14,565 nucleotides of DNA from JAAYEA01 sp012689325 (GTDB lineage: Bacteria; Chloroflexota; Anaerolineae; JAAYEA01). Shown here piece after piece: positions 7,421-14,565 of this stretch. The notes beneath the pieces were generated by a model. That model was not told the DNA's origin. It was given only the letters and a program-made list of their open reading frames with translations, and made no database searches. Every line of letters begins with the position of its first letter. Position 1 is the stretch's first letter. Position numbers and translations under genes: made by a program. The stretch spans positions 1 to 14,565 of the forward strand of contig DAITVZ010000091.1 in the NCBI GenBank assembly GCA_036841525.1. The letters run 5' to 3'.

Positions 7421-8383
7421 GTGGCCAGTGAGGCCGCGATGGACCTGTCCATCGTCGTCGTGAGTTGGAACGTCAGGACGCTGCTGGAGGCGTGCCTGCG
7501 CTCCGTGTACGCGAGCTTGGCTGCGGCGCCCCTGGCCGGCGAGGTGATCGTGGTGGATAGCGCCTCGGCGGATGGCAGCGCCGAGATGGTCCGGGAGCGC
7601 TATCCGCAAGCGCTGCTCTTGGCTCAGGACGAGAACATCGGCTTTGTCCGCGCCAACAACCTGGGCATCCGCCGCAGCCGCGGCCAGCACATCCTGCTGC
7701 TGAACCCGGATACCGAGGTGGTGGGCGGGGCGTTGGCGGCGCTGTGGGAGTATCTGCGCGCTCACCCGGAGGTGGGCATTGTCGGCCCCAAGCTGCTGAA
7801 CCCCGATGGCAGCGTGCAGCCTTCCCGACGGCGCTTTCCCACGCTGGCCACCGCCTTTATCGAAAGCACGGTCTTGCAGCAGTGGTTTCCCAAGCATCCC
7901 CTGCTGCGCCGATACTATGTGAGCGATCGCTCCGACGACGAGACCCAAGAAGTGGATTGGGTCACCGGCGCCTGCTTTCTCGTGCGGCGGGAGGCCTTTG
8001 CCGGCGTCGGGCTGCTGGACGAGGCGCTGTTCATGTACTCGGAAGAACTGGACTGGGCCTATCGCATCAAGGGCGCGGGCTGGCGCGTGGCCTACCTGCC
8101 TGCCGCGCAGGTGATCCACCATGGCGGCCAGAGCAGCTCCCAGGTGGTGGCGGCGCAGCACATCTATTTTCAAAGCAGCAAGGTCCACTTTTTCCGCAAG
8201 CACCATGGCGCCGCGGCGGGCGAGGCGCTGCGCTGGTTCCTGTTGGGCACCTACGCTTACCAATGGCTCCGCGAGGGGCTCAAGTGGCTGATCGGCCACA
8301 AGCGTTCCATGCGGGCGCCGCGTCTGCGCACCTACGAGCAGGTCATGCGCTCGGGGCTCAAGAGTGCGGGGAGGATATCGTGA
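7421..8383 (+). CDS. Family 2 glycosyltransferase (rhamnosyltransferase-like)
   Basis: A 320-residue GT-A-fold inverting glycosyltransferase, probably cytosolic or attached to the inner membrane face, using a nucleotide sugar to extend a glycan. Seen: first strand SIVVVSWNVRTLLEACLRS at 10-28, VVDSASADGS at 44-53 (Asp46 nucleotide contact), ENIGFVRANNLGI at 71-83, the metal-binding LNPDTE at 94-99, GPKLLNPDGSVQPS at 122-135, the acceptor-side EELDW at 208-212 (candidate catalytic acid), and HHGGQS at 233-238. This order is typical of the WbbL/RfbF-like rhamnosyltransferase group, which fits GDP-rhamnose production upstream, although many of those use dTDP-L-rhamnose. The C-terminal stretch 266-292 is aromatic and basic and may touch the membrane. 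The gene follows TatD by 3 bp, and its stop overlaps the next start (GTGA). Confidence 0.87.
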   Translation: MASEAAMDLSIVVVSWNVRTLLEACLRSVYASLAAAPLAGEVIVVDSASADGSAEMVRERYPQALLLAQDENIGFVRANNLGIRRSRGQHILLLNPDTEVVGGALAALWEYLRAHPEVGIVGPKLLNPDGSVQPSRRRFPTLATAFIESTVLQQWFPKHPLLRRYYVSDRSDDETQEVDWVTGACFLVRREAFAGVGLLDEALFMYSEELDWAYRIKGAGWRVAYLPAAQVIHHGGQSSSQVVAAQHIYFQSSKVHFFRKHHGAAAGEALRWFLLGTYAYQWLREGLKWLIGHKRSMRAPRLRTYEQVMRSGLKSAGRIS

Positions 8384-9621
8384 AAATCTGCCTGATCACC
8401 GGCGAGTACCCGCCGATGCAAGGCGGCGTCGGCGACTATACCCACGAACTGGCCAAAGCCTACGTCGAGCTGGGGCACCAGGTGGTCGTGCTCACCAGTG
8501 TGCAAGGAACCGGCGAGTATGCCTATGAAGAGGTCACCCCTGCAGACCAGGCTATCGCGGTGCGGCCCGTGGCCACCAAGTGGAGGCTGATCGGCCCGGG
8601 GAAGGCGCTTCGCACCATCCGCGCGGAGCGGCCGGATGTGGTCAACATCCAGTATCAGGCGGCGGCCTACGGGATGCGCGCCTCCATCCATCTCTTGCCG
8701 CTGCGCCTGCGCTCGCTGAAAGAGCATCCCAAGGTCGTCATCACCTATCACGATCTCCGGGTTCCCTATCTTTTCCCCAAGGCGGGGCCGCTGCGCTGGC
8801 AGGCTGTTTTGGCCCTGGCCCGCTGGAGCGACGGAGTGATCGTCACCAACGCGGATGATGAGGCCGTGTTGGCCCAGCACAAGTTCATCCATTGCCTGGC
8901 CCGCGTGCCCATCGGCAGCAATATCGCGCCGGTGCCGCCGCCCGGCTATGACCGCAACGCCTGGCGCGCCAAGTGGGGGGTGCAAGCCGACGACGTCTTG
9001 CTGGCTTACTTTGGCTTCCTGAACGAGAGCAAGGGCGGCGAGAACCTGATCCGCGCCCTGGGGCAGTTGGCTGGGCAGGGACTGCCCGTCAAGCTGATCA
9101 TGGTGGGCGGGCAGGTGGGCTCTAGCGACCCGAACAACCTCCGCTATGCGGAGCACATCCAGGGGCTGATCGAGCAGCTCAACTTGAAGGACCGCGTGCT
9201 GTCCACCGGCTTTGTCCCCGAGCAGGAGGTCTCGGCCAGCCTGCTGGCCTCGGATATCTGCGTCCTGCCCTACCGCGACGGCGTGTCGCTGCGGCGCGGG
9301 ACGTTCATGGCCGCCCTGGCGCACGGCCTGCCCATCGTCAGCACGCGCTACCCGGTGGCCAAGTCCCATATCCCCAACCCCGCGGAGCGGTGGCAGCCCG
9401 CGGAGCTCAAGGGGGGCAGCAATATCCTGCTGGTCCCGCCCGATGATGAGGCGCTCTTGGCCAACGCCATCTCGCGGCTGATCGCTTCGCCCCACCTGCG
9501 CGAGCATCTCGGGCGGGAGGCCCAGGCGCTCTCGGAGCGGTTTAGCTGGCCGCAGATCGCCAAACAGACGTTGGAGCTATTCCATGAAATCGGCGTTCCT
9601 GAGGGCGGCGCGAACGCATAG
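8380..9621 (+). CDS. Family 4-like (GT-B) glycosyltransferase
   Basis: A 413-residue cytosolic GT-B-fold glycosyltransferase. The GTG start lies in a GTGA overlap with the previous stop, 5 bases after GGGGAGG at 8368-8374; the longer open frame upstream is only a shadow of the GT2 gene. Seen: N-terminal acceptor-domain motif GEYPPMQGGVGDYTHELA at 8-25, hinge-domain FGFLNESKGGENLIRAL at 211-227, KDRVLSTGFVP at 270-280, SDICVLPYRDGVSLRRGT at 291-308, and ALAHGLPIVSTR at 312-323. By eye the EX7E pair of typical GT4 enzymes is missing: the two positions read Ser303 and Ala311 and the stretch is basic (LRRGT). This may mark a separate subgroup rather than a dead enzyme, since the rest is intact. 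It overlaps the downstream GT-C gene by 38 bp. Confidence 0.85.
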   Translation: MKICLITGEYPPMQGGVGDYTHELAKAYVELGHQVVVLTSVQGTGEYAYEEVTPADQAIAVRPVATKWRLIGPGKALRTIRAERPDVVNIQYQAAAYGMRASIHLLPLRLRSLKEHPKVVITYHDLRVPYLFPKAGPLRWQAVLALARWSDGVIVTNADDEAVLAQHKFIHCLARVPIGSNIAPVPPPGYDRNAWRAKWGVQADDVLLAYFGFLNESKGGENLIRALGQLAGQGLPVKLIMVGGQVGSSDPNNLRYAEHIQGLIEQLNLKDRVLSTGFVPEQEVSASLLASDICVLPYRDGVSLRRGTFMAALAHGLPIVSTRYPVAKSHIPNPAERWQPAELKGGSNILLVPPDDEALLANAISRLIASPHLREHLGREAQALSERFSWPQIAKQTLELFHEIGVPEGGANA

Positions 9622-11830
9622 GGCGATCTCGGTTGTCCTGGCCGCCTACATTCTGTTAGGGATCACCTATAGCCTGGTCGACCCGCTGTTCGAGGCCTCC
9701 GACGAGCTGTGGCACTATCCGTTCGTGAAGCACCTGGCCGACGGGCACGGCCTGCCGGTGCAGCAGCCGGGTGTGGAGCAGCCTTGGCGGCAGGAGGGCA
9801 GCCAGCCGCCGCTCTATTATGCCCTGGGAGCGCTGGCCACCTGCTGGATCGACACCGACGACCTGGACGAGATCCTCTGGCGCAACCCTCATGCGGATAT
9901 GGGCATCCCCAAGCCCGACCGCAACGCCAACATGGTCATCCACACCGCCCGCGAGGGCTGGCCCTGGCGCGGCGCGGCCTTGGCGGTGCGCATCGTGCGC
10001 TGGCTTTCGGTGCTATTGGGCGCGTGCGCGGTGCTTCTGACCTACGCCATCGCCCTGGAGCTCTGCCCCGGCGACCGCGCCCTGGCCGCCGGCGCGGCGG
10101 CGTTTGTCGCCTTTAACCCCATGTTCCTCTTTATCAGCAGCTCGGTGAACAACGACAACCTGGCCACGGCCCTCTCGTCTCTGGCCCTCTGGCTTCTCCT
10201 GCGCCTGACCAAGGGCGTCGACCGGCTGCGGGACCTGGCCTGGTTGGGCGTGACGTTGGGGCTGGCCGCGCTGGCCAAGTCCAGCGCCCTGGGCCTCCTG
10301 GCGCTGGCTGGCCCGGCGCTGGCCTATGCGGCCTATCGCCGGCGCTCCTGGGCGGCGCTGATCCGCGGCGGCGCGGTGGTCTATGGCCTCGTCGTCCTCA
10401 TTGCCGGATGGTGGTTCGTCCGCAACTGGCGGCTCTATGGCGACCCCTCCGGGCTGAACACGTTTGTGGCCATCGTGGGCGCCCGCTATCCGGTGCCGAC
10501 GCTGCGCCAGCTCTGGGGGGAGCGCGTTGGCTTTACCATGTCTTTCTGGGGCTTTTTCGGCGGCATGAACGTGCCCATGTCGGGGTGGCTCTATCGCCTG
10601 CTGGATATCGCCGCGGGGGTGGGCGGGCTGGGCCTGCTCACGGGCCTCGCGCGCTGGTGGCGGGGCTGGGCTTGGGACGAGCGCGCGCGCTGGCTGCTGG
10701 TGGCGGCGGCGCCCGCCATCGTTTTCGTCTCGCTGATCCGCTGGACGTTGATGACCATCGCCACCCAGGGGCGGCTGATGTTCTCCGCCATCTCGGCCAT
10801 CGCCGTGCTGCTCGTCTGGGGCTGGCTGGCCCTGGTCCCTCGCCGGGGACGGGCCGTCGCCGCCGTCGTGATCGCCGTGGCTTTTCTGGTCTTGGGCCTG
10901 GTCGCCCCCGGGGCTTATATTGCGCCTGCTTACGCCCGCCCGCCGCTGCTGACGGAGGCCGATCTCCCCGCGGGCATCCAGCGCCTGGGGATCGTCTTTG
11001 GCGAGCGCATGGAGCTGGTGGGCTACGCCATGCCGGACCAGGAGGCGCATCCGGGGGAGGACGCGCCGATCACGCTCTATTGGCGCGCGCGCGCGCCCAT
11101 GGCGCAGGATTATAGCGTCTTTGTCCACCTCCTGAGCGGCGACGATCTCATCATCGGCCAGCGCGACATGTACCCGGGGCAAGGGACCTTTCCCACTACC
11201 CTCTGGCAGCCCGGAGACATGGTGGCCGACACCTATGTGGTGCCTATCCTGCCGGCTACGCTGACCCCGGCCACAGCAACCGTCGAAGTGGGGCTGTACC
11301 TGCTGGAGACGGGGGAGCGCCTTCCGGCGCGGGACTCGCAGGGCCAGCCCATGGGCGACAATGCCCGCTTTGGCGAGCTCGCCATCCAGCCGCGCCAGGG
11401 GGACGTGCCCAACCCAGTGATGTTCAACCTGGACGACCGGATCGCCCTGGTGGGCTACGAACTGGACCGCACCTCGGCCCGGCCCGGGGAGGCGTTTCAT
11501 CTGACGCTCTATTGGCGCGCCCTGCGGGATATCGACGCCAACTATGCCGTCTTTACCCAGGTCGTGGGAGAGAATCACGAGATATGGGCGCAAAAGGACG
11601 CCTGGCCGCAAGACGGCCTCGCCCCCACCGCCACCTGGCGCAAGGGCCAGCTCATCCGCGACCCCTATGAGCTGGTGGTCAGACCCGAGGCCCCCGCGGG
11701 GGTCTGGGACCTGCAGGTGGGCATGTATGCCGCGGAGGGCGAGCCCAAGCGGCTGAACTTGCTGGGCGAGGGCGGCCATGCCCAAGATAACCGTATCCTG
11801 CTGGGCAAGGTGCGCATCGTGCGCCCGTGA
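9584..11830 (+). CDS. GT-C membrane glycosyltransferase with duplicated C-terminal beta-rich units
   Basis: A 748-residue integral membrane protein. About 11-12 hydrophobic segments span residues 13-445, and a soluble tail covers 446-748. The first loop has EASDELWHYPFVKHLADG at 37-54, with acidic Asp40/Glu41 where GT-C enzymes of the PMT/ArnT type (GT39/GT83) keep their catalytic acid, then QPPLYYALGAL at 74-84. FNPMFLFISSSVNNDNL (177-193) and AKSSALG (231-237) follow. It likely transfers a sugar from a polyprenyl-phosphate donor at the outer membrane face. The tail holds two copies of a beta-rich unit of about 135 residues (467-601 and 611-745) sharing LVGY, PGE, TLYWRA, Y-x-VF and GLY/GMY patterns. 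The start ATG lies inside the end of the GT4 gene with GGAG at 9573-9576. A paralogue starts at 14115. Acceptor and donor unknown. Confidence 0.83.
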   Translation: MKSAFLRAARTHRAISVVLAAYILLGITYSLVDPLFEASDELWHYPFVKHLADGHGLPVQQPGVEQPWRQEGSQPPLYYALGALATCWIDTDDLDEILWRNPHADMGIPKPDRNANMVIHTAREGWPWRGAALAVRIVRWLSVLLGACAVLLTYAIALELCPGDRALAAGAAAFVAFNPMFLFISSSVNNDNLATALSSLALWLLLRLTKGVDRLRDLAWLGVTLGLAALAKSSALGLLALAGPALAYAAYRRRSWAALIRGGAVVYGLVVLIAGWWFVRNWRLYGDPSGLNTFVAIVGARYPVPTLRQLWGERVGFTMSFWGFFGGMNVPMSGWLYRLLDIAAGVGGLGLLTGLARWWRGWAWDERARWLLVAAAPAIVFVSLIRWTLMTIATQGRLMFSAISAIAVLLVWGWLALVPRRGRAVAAVVIAVAFLVLGLVAPGAYIAPAYARPPLLTEADLPAGIQRLGIVFGERMELVGYAMPDQEAHPGEDAPITLYWRARAPMAQDYSVFVHLLSGDDLIIGQRDMYPGQGTFPTTLWQPGDMVADTYVVPILPATLTPATATVEVGLYLLETGERLPARDSQGQPMGDNARFGELAIQPRQGDVPNPVMFNLDDRIALVGYELDRTSARPGEAFHLTLYWRALRDIDANYAVFTQVVGENHEIWAQKDAWPQDGLAPTATWRKGQLIRDPYELVVRPEAPAGVWDLQVGMYAAEGEPKRLNLLGEGGHAQDNRILLGKVRIVRP
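10982..11818 (+). repeat. In-frame tandem duplication encoding two beta-rich units
   Basis: Two units, 10982-11386 and 11414-11818, encode related segments at a 432-bp (144-codon) offset. Matching positions include LVGY, PGE, LYWRA, VF, a W-x-x-G turn and VGLY/VGMY. Most of the DNA has diverged, but ACGCTCTATTGGCGCGC (17 bases) is identical at 11072-11088 and 11504-11520. This points to an old internal duplication; the match may be kept by protein constraint. Confidence 0.75.
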
Positions 11831-11831
11831 A

Positions 11832-11838
11832 AAGGAAG
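11832..11838 (+). promoter_or_regulatory. Ribosome binding site for the YfhO-like gene
   Basis: AAGGAAG lies 6 bases before the ATG at 11845. It supports that ATG over the in-frame GTG at 11827, which overlaps the previous stop as GTGA but has no well-placed site of its own. Confidence 0.5.
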
Positions 11839-11844
11839 AACGCC

Positions 11845-14118
11845 ATGTTCAAGCCTGATCGCAAAGACCTGTTGGTCGTTCTCTTGCTCGTGGTGTTGTG
11901 CGCGCTCTTTTTCTGGCGGTTCCTGACCCCCAGCGCCACCAGCCGGGTCATGTTCCCCAAGGGCGATTTCTCCTACCAGTTCTACTCCTGGCGCGCCATG
12001 GCCTTTCGCGAGCTGCGGCAGGGGCGCTTTCCGCTGTGGACGAACTGCATCTATTCCGGCTATCCCCTGCAAGCTGACCCGCAATCGGCGCTCTTTTACC
12101 CTCCCGCCCTGGTAACTTACCTGGCCAATTGGGTGGCCGGGCTCAAGACCTTCTCGTTCCGCCTGTTGGAGTGGGAGGTCATCGCCCACGTCTTTTTGAC
12201 CAGCGTCTTCACCTATGCCTTCCTGCGCAGCCAGCTCAAGCGCCGGCTGAGCGCCTTGCTGGGCAGCGTGGCCTTTGCCTATGGCGGCTACCTCACCAGC
12301 TACCCGCTGTTGCAGGTGGCCATCGTGGAGAGCGCCGCCTGGCTGCCTCTGGCGCTCCTGGGCGCCCGCGCGCTCTATCAGGAGCAGAAGCGGAGCTACC
12401 TCTGGCTGGTGGCTTTTGCCTTTGGCATGACCATCCTCGCCGGGCACACGCAGACCAGCATGCTGGTGGTCTATGCTACCCTGGCTTACATGGTCTACCA
12501 GGCCTGGCGCACCGGCACGCCCTGGCATCGCGGCCTGCGCGACCTGCTGTTCGTCCTGGTGATCGCGGGCGGGCTGGGGGCGGTGCAGGCCCTCCCTTCG
12601 CTCGAGTACGCCCGCTATTCCACCCGGGCCGATCTGCCGGTGGATCAGGCGGGGACCGGCTTTCCGCCGCTGGATCTGGTGCAGTTCGTCCTGACGGGGC
12701 TGGTGAGCCTGTGGCAGCCTCTGTATATCGGCATCTGGCCCTTGCTGCTGGCCGCCGTGGCGCTGCGCACCCGCGCCCTGGATGAGCGCCGTCGCGGCGA
12801 CACCCTCTTTTGGCTCGGGGTCGCCGTGGTCGCGCTGGTGCTCTCCTTCGGACGCCACCTGTTCGGGTTCGAGCTCGCCTACCTTCTGTTGCCGGGGTAT
12901 CATCTCTTTCGCGGCCAGGAGCGGCTGGCCCTGCTGGTGAGCCTGGCGTTGAGCGTGCTGGCGGCCGAGGGCGCGGACGTTCTCTGGGGCGCGCTCATGC
13001 GGCGGGAGCGCCTCTGGTTGCGCGGCCTCGCCCGCCTGATCCGCGGCGGCATCTTGGCGACGGGCGCGGCTTTGGTGGCGGCGATCTGGCTGCACCGGCA
13101 GGGCATCGATCCGAGCGACAGCGGCGAGCTCCCCAACCACCTGGCGATCCTGCTCCTCATGGCGGTGGGAAGCCTGGCTTTGCTCTCCGCGCGCCTATAC
13201 AACGGAACGCGGCGGCTGGGCTGGAATGTCCTGTCCATTGCCCTGGTGGTGGTCAACCTCTTTTCGCTCAACCGCGCGGTGAACCAGGCGCCGGTGGACC
13301 CCGTGTACCCGCCGGCGCCGGCGACCCAGCTCATGGCGGAGGACGAGAGCCAATTTCGCTTCCAGGATGACTATCGCCTGCCGCCGCAGAGCGCTTGCGT
13401 GCTCGACCTGGAGGAGGTCACGGGCATCGCGCCGATCCGCCCGGCCCACTATGAGCGATTCCTGGAGGAGGCCCCGGAGGCGGTGCGCTGGGCGCTGCTC
13501 AATGTCAAGTATGTGGTCAGTTGGCGCGGCAGCCTGGTGAGCCGCGAAGGCCAGGCGGTCCCTGCGGACGTGGTCCACACCGAGGGGGAGGGCAAGGAAG
13601 CGCTCTATGTCCATCGCCTGCGCGAGCCGGGCCCGCGCGCCTGGGTGGTACGCGGCGTCTATCAGGCGCGCGACGCGGACCAGGTGTACGAGTACATGCG
13701 CAGCCCGCTCTTTGACCCGGCGCGGGGCGCGGTGCTCCAGGAGCAGATCTTGCTCTCCTCGGCGGCCAGCGGCGGCGCGGATAGCCTCAGCTTTGTGCGG
13801 CAGACGCCGCTGCGTGTCCAGATTCTCGCCGAGTTGCCTAGCGAGGGGCTGCTGGTCCTCAGCGAGGTGACCTATCCCGGCTGGCGCGCCTACGTCAATG
13901 GCAAGCTGACTCCCATCCATGAGGCCAATGGCATCCTGCGCGCGGTGCTCTTGCCCGCGGGGCGGTCGTTCGTCGAGTTTCGCTACGTGCCCATCAGCTT
14001 TTATCTCGGCCTGGCGCTTTCCATCATCGCGTGGGTGCTGCTGATCAGCGCCGTCGTATCGCTGATCTACAAGGGCCGGCCACTCACATCCCGTCGCGCG
14101 GGGGAGACGCCCGCATGA
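11845..14118 (+). CDS. YfhO-family membrane protein (putative GT-C glycosyltransferase)
   Basis: A 757-residue multi-spanning membrane protein of the YfhO family. In Gram-positive bacteria YfhO is implicated in glycosylating lipoteichoic acid from lipid-linked sugars at the outer face. Seen: first membrane helix at 9-28; then GDFSYQFYSWRAM at 40-52 with Asp41 at the likely catalytic position; RFPLWTNCIYSGYPLQADPQ at 61-80, the family hallmark; SALFYPP at 81-87; GHTQTSM at 200-206; about ten further helices to 474; an extracytoplasmic domain at about 480-715 with PGWRAYVNG at 678-686; and a last helix at 719-742. I chose the ATG with a good ribosome binding site; a GTG at 11827 would add six residues. 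The stop overlaps the next ATG as ATGA. Flanking GT-C paralogues suggest a shared lipid-linked donor pathway. The sugar is unknown. Confidence 0.82.
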   Translation: MFKPDRKDLLVVLLLVVLCALFFWRFLTPSATSRVMFPKGDFSYQFYSWRAMAFRELRQGRFPLWTNCIYSGYPLQADPQSALFYPPALVTYLANWVAGLKTFSFRLLEWEVIAHVFLTSVFTYAFLRSQLKRRLSALLGSVAFAYGGYLTSYPLLQVAIVESAAWLPLALLGARALYQEQKRSYLWLVAFAFGMTILAGHTQTSMLVVYATLAYMVYQAWRTGTPWHRGLRDLLFVLVIAGGLGAVQALPSLEYARYSTRADLPVDQAGTGFPPLDLVQFVLTGLVSLWQPLYIGIWPLLLAAVALRTRALDERRRGDTLFWLGVAVVALVLSFGRHLFGFELAYLLLPGYHLFRGQERLALLVSLALSVLAAEGADVLWGALMRRERLWLRGLARLIRGGILATGAALVAAIWLHRQGIDPSDSGELPNHLAILLLMAVGSLALLSARLYNGTRRLGWNVLSIALVVVNLFSLNRAVNQAPVDPVYPPAPATQLMAEDESQFRFQDDYRLPPQSACVLDLEEVTGIAPIRPAHYERFLEEAPEAVRWALLNVKYVVSWRGSLVSREGQAVPADVVHTEGEGKEALYVHRLREPGPRAWVVRGVYQARDADQVYEYMRSPLFDPARGAVLQEQILLSSAASGGADSLSFVRQTPLRVQILAELPSEGLLVLSEVTYPGWRAYVNGKLTPIHEANGILRAVLLPAGRSFVEFRYVPISFYLGLALSIIAWVLLISAVVSLIYKGRPLTSRRAGETPA

Positions 14119-14565
14119 ACGGCGGCCCTGTCGGCAGCACGGGCCTGTGGCGCAGGCACGGCCCCATCGCGCTGGTCCTGGCGGCGTTCGTCGTGCTGGG
14201 CCTGCTCTACAGCCAGAGCACGCCGCTGCTGGAAGCTCCCGACGAGATGTGGCACTATCCCTACGTCAAGCACATCGCCGACGGCAAGGGGCTACCGCGC
14301 CTGTCACAGGAGGGCGAGAAATCCGAGTTCTTTCAGCCGCCGCTGTATTATGCCCTTATGGCTCTCGTCACCGCTCCCATCGCCACGGACGACCTCTCCG
14401 AGCTGACGACGCCCAATCCGTATTGGGGCTATGAGGCGCGCGCAGCGACGGCGGACAACAAGACCATCTTGGTGCACACCGAGCGAGAGGAGTGGTCCTA
14501 CCGCGGCGCCGTGCTGGCCATCCGCCTGGCGCGCTGGCTTTCGGTGCTGCTGAGCGCGCTCACCG
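14115..14565 (+). CDS. Second GT-C membrane glycosyltransferase (3' end outside window)
   Basis: The frame is open from the ATG at 14115 to the window edge, 150 codons. The start overlaps the YfhO-like stop (ATGA), and GGGGAG at 14101-14106 lies 8 bases upstream. The product is a clear paralogue of the protein encoded at 9584-11830: an N-terminal membrane helix at about 17-33, EAPDEMWHYPYVKHIADGKG at 40-59 (against EASDELWHYPFVKHLADGHG), QPPLYYALMAL at 74-84, TDDLSEL at 91-97 and RLARWLSVLL at 137-146. The candidate catalytic acids Asp43 and Glu44 are kept. An 18-base identity with the first copy occurs at 14531-14548 (9997-10014 in the first). Whether it also carries the duplicated C-terminal units cannot be seen. 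Confidence 0.83.
   Translation, partial: MNGGPVGSTGLWRRHGPIALVLAAFVVLGLLYSQSTPLLEAPDEMWHYPYVKHIADGKGLPRLSQEGEKSEFFQPPLYYALMALVTAPIATDDLSELTTPNPYWGYEARAATADNKTILVHTEREEWSYRGAVLAIRLARWLSVLLSALT

Noticed and set aside
10013..11785. 590-codon minus-strand open frame
   Set aside because: Antisense to the GT-C gene; product dominated by H, Q, G, R and P with no hydrophobic or catalytic pattern.
11665..13140. 491-codon minus-strand open frame
   Set aside because: Antisense to the GT-C tail and the YfhO-like gene; same compositional artefact.

Overview
This is a GC-rich window (about two thirds G+C by eye). Every supported gene is on the + strand and packed tightly, with four start/stop overlaps. 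I see no RNA genes, CRISPR arrays, insertion sequences or transposases. The gene style suggests a Chloroflexota bacterium, perhaps Anaerolineae or Thermoflexia. That rests on the large GT-C membrane glycosyltransferase with a duplicated C-terminal beta-rich unit beside a YfhO-type protein, the two-domain acetyl-xylan-esterase-like hydrolase and the stand-alone URO-D-superfamily protein. It is a recollection of gene style, not a computed assignment.

Layout. (1) Positions 2-1837 hold the 3' part of a large alpha/beta hydrolase gene that begins upstream of the window. (2) Positions 1838-1968 are a 131-bp gap with a good sigma70-type promoter (TTGGCG, 17 bp, TATAAT), a 10-bp palindrome just upstream of it and a clear ribosome binding site. 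This looks like the start of a long operon. (3) Positions 1969-5142 carry a GDP-6-deoxy-4-keto-mannose reductase (rmd) and a GDP-mannose 4,6-dehydratase (gmd), with a URO-D/methyltransferase-superfamily gene between them. (4) Positions 5190-7417 carry a phosphohexomutase and, overlapping it by 4 bp, a TatD-type metal-dependent hydrolase. (5) Positions 7421-14565 carry a GT2 glycosyltransferase, a GT4-like glycosyltransferase, a GT-C membrane glycosyltransferase, a YfhO-like membrane protein and the start of a second GT-C paralogue cut off by the window end.

How it fits together. The mutase can interconvert hexose 6- and 1-phosphates (mannose and/or glucose). GDP-mannose would then be dehydrated by Gmd and reduced by Rmd to GDP-D-rhamnose. 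The cytosolic GT2 and GT4 enzymes could build a glycan on a lipid carrier, and the GT-C/YfhO membrane proteins could add or transfer sugars from lipid-linked donors at the outer face of the membrane. The window reads as a surface-glycan or glycoprotein locus supplied with GDP-D-rhamnose. Mannose-1-phosphate guanylyltransferase, a flippase and a polymerase are not in view. The URO-D-like and TatD genes are the pieces this pathway does not explain. No wholly new system is evident. The most unusual points are the URO-D-like gene splitting rmd and gmd, and the paired GT-C paralogues flanking a YfhO-like gene.
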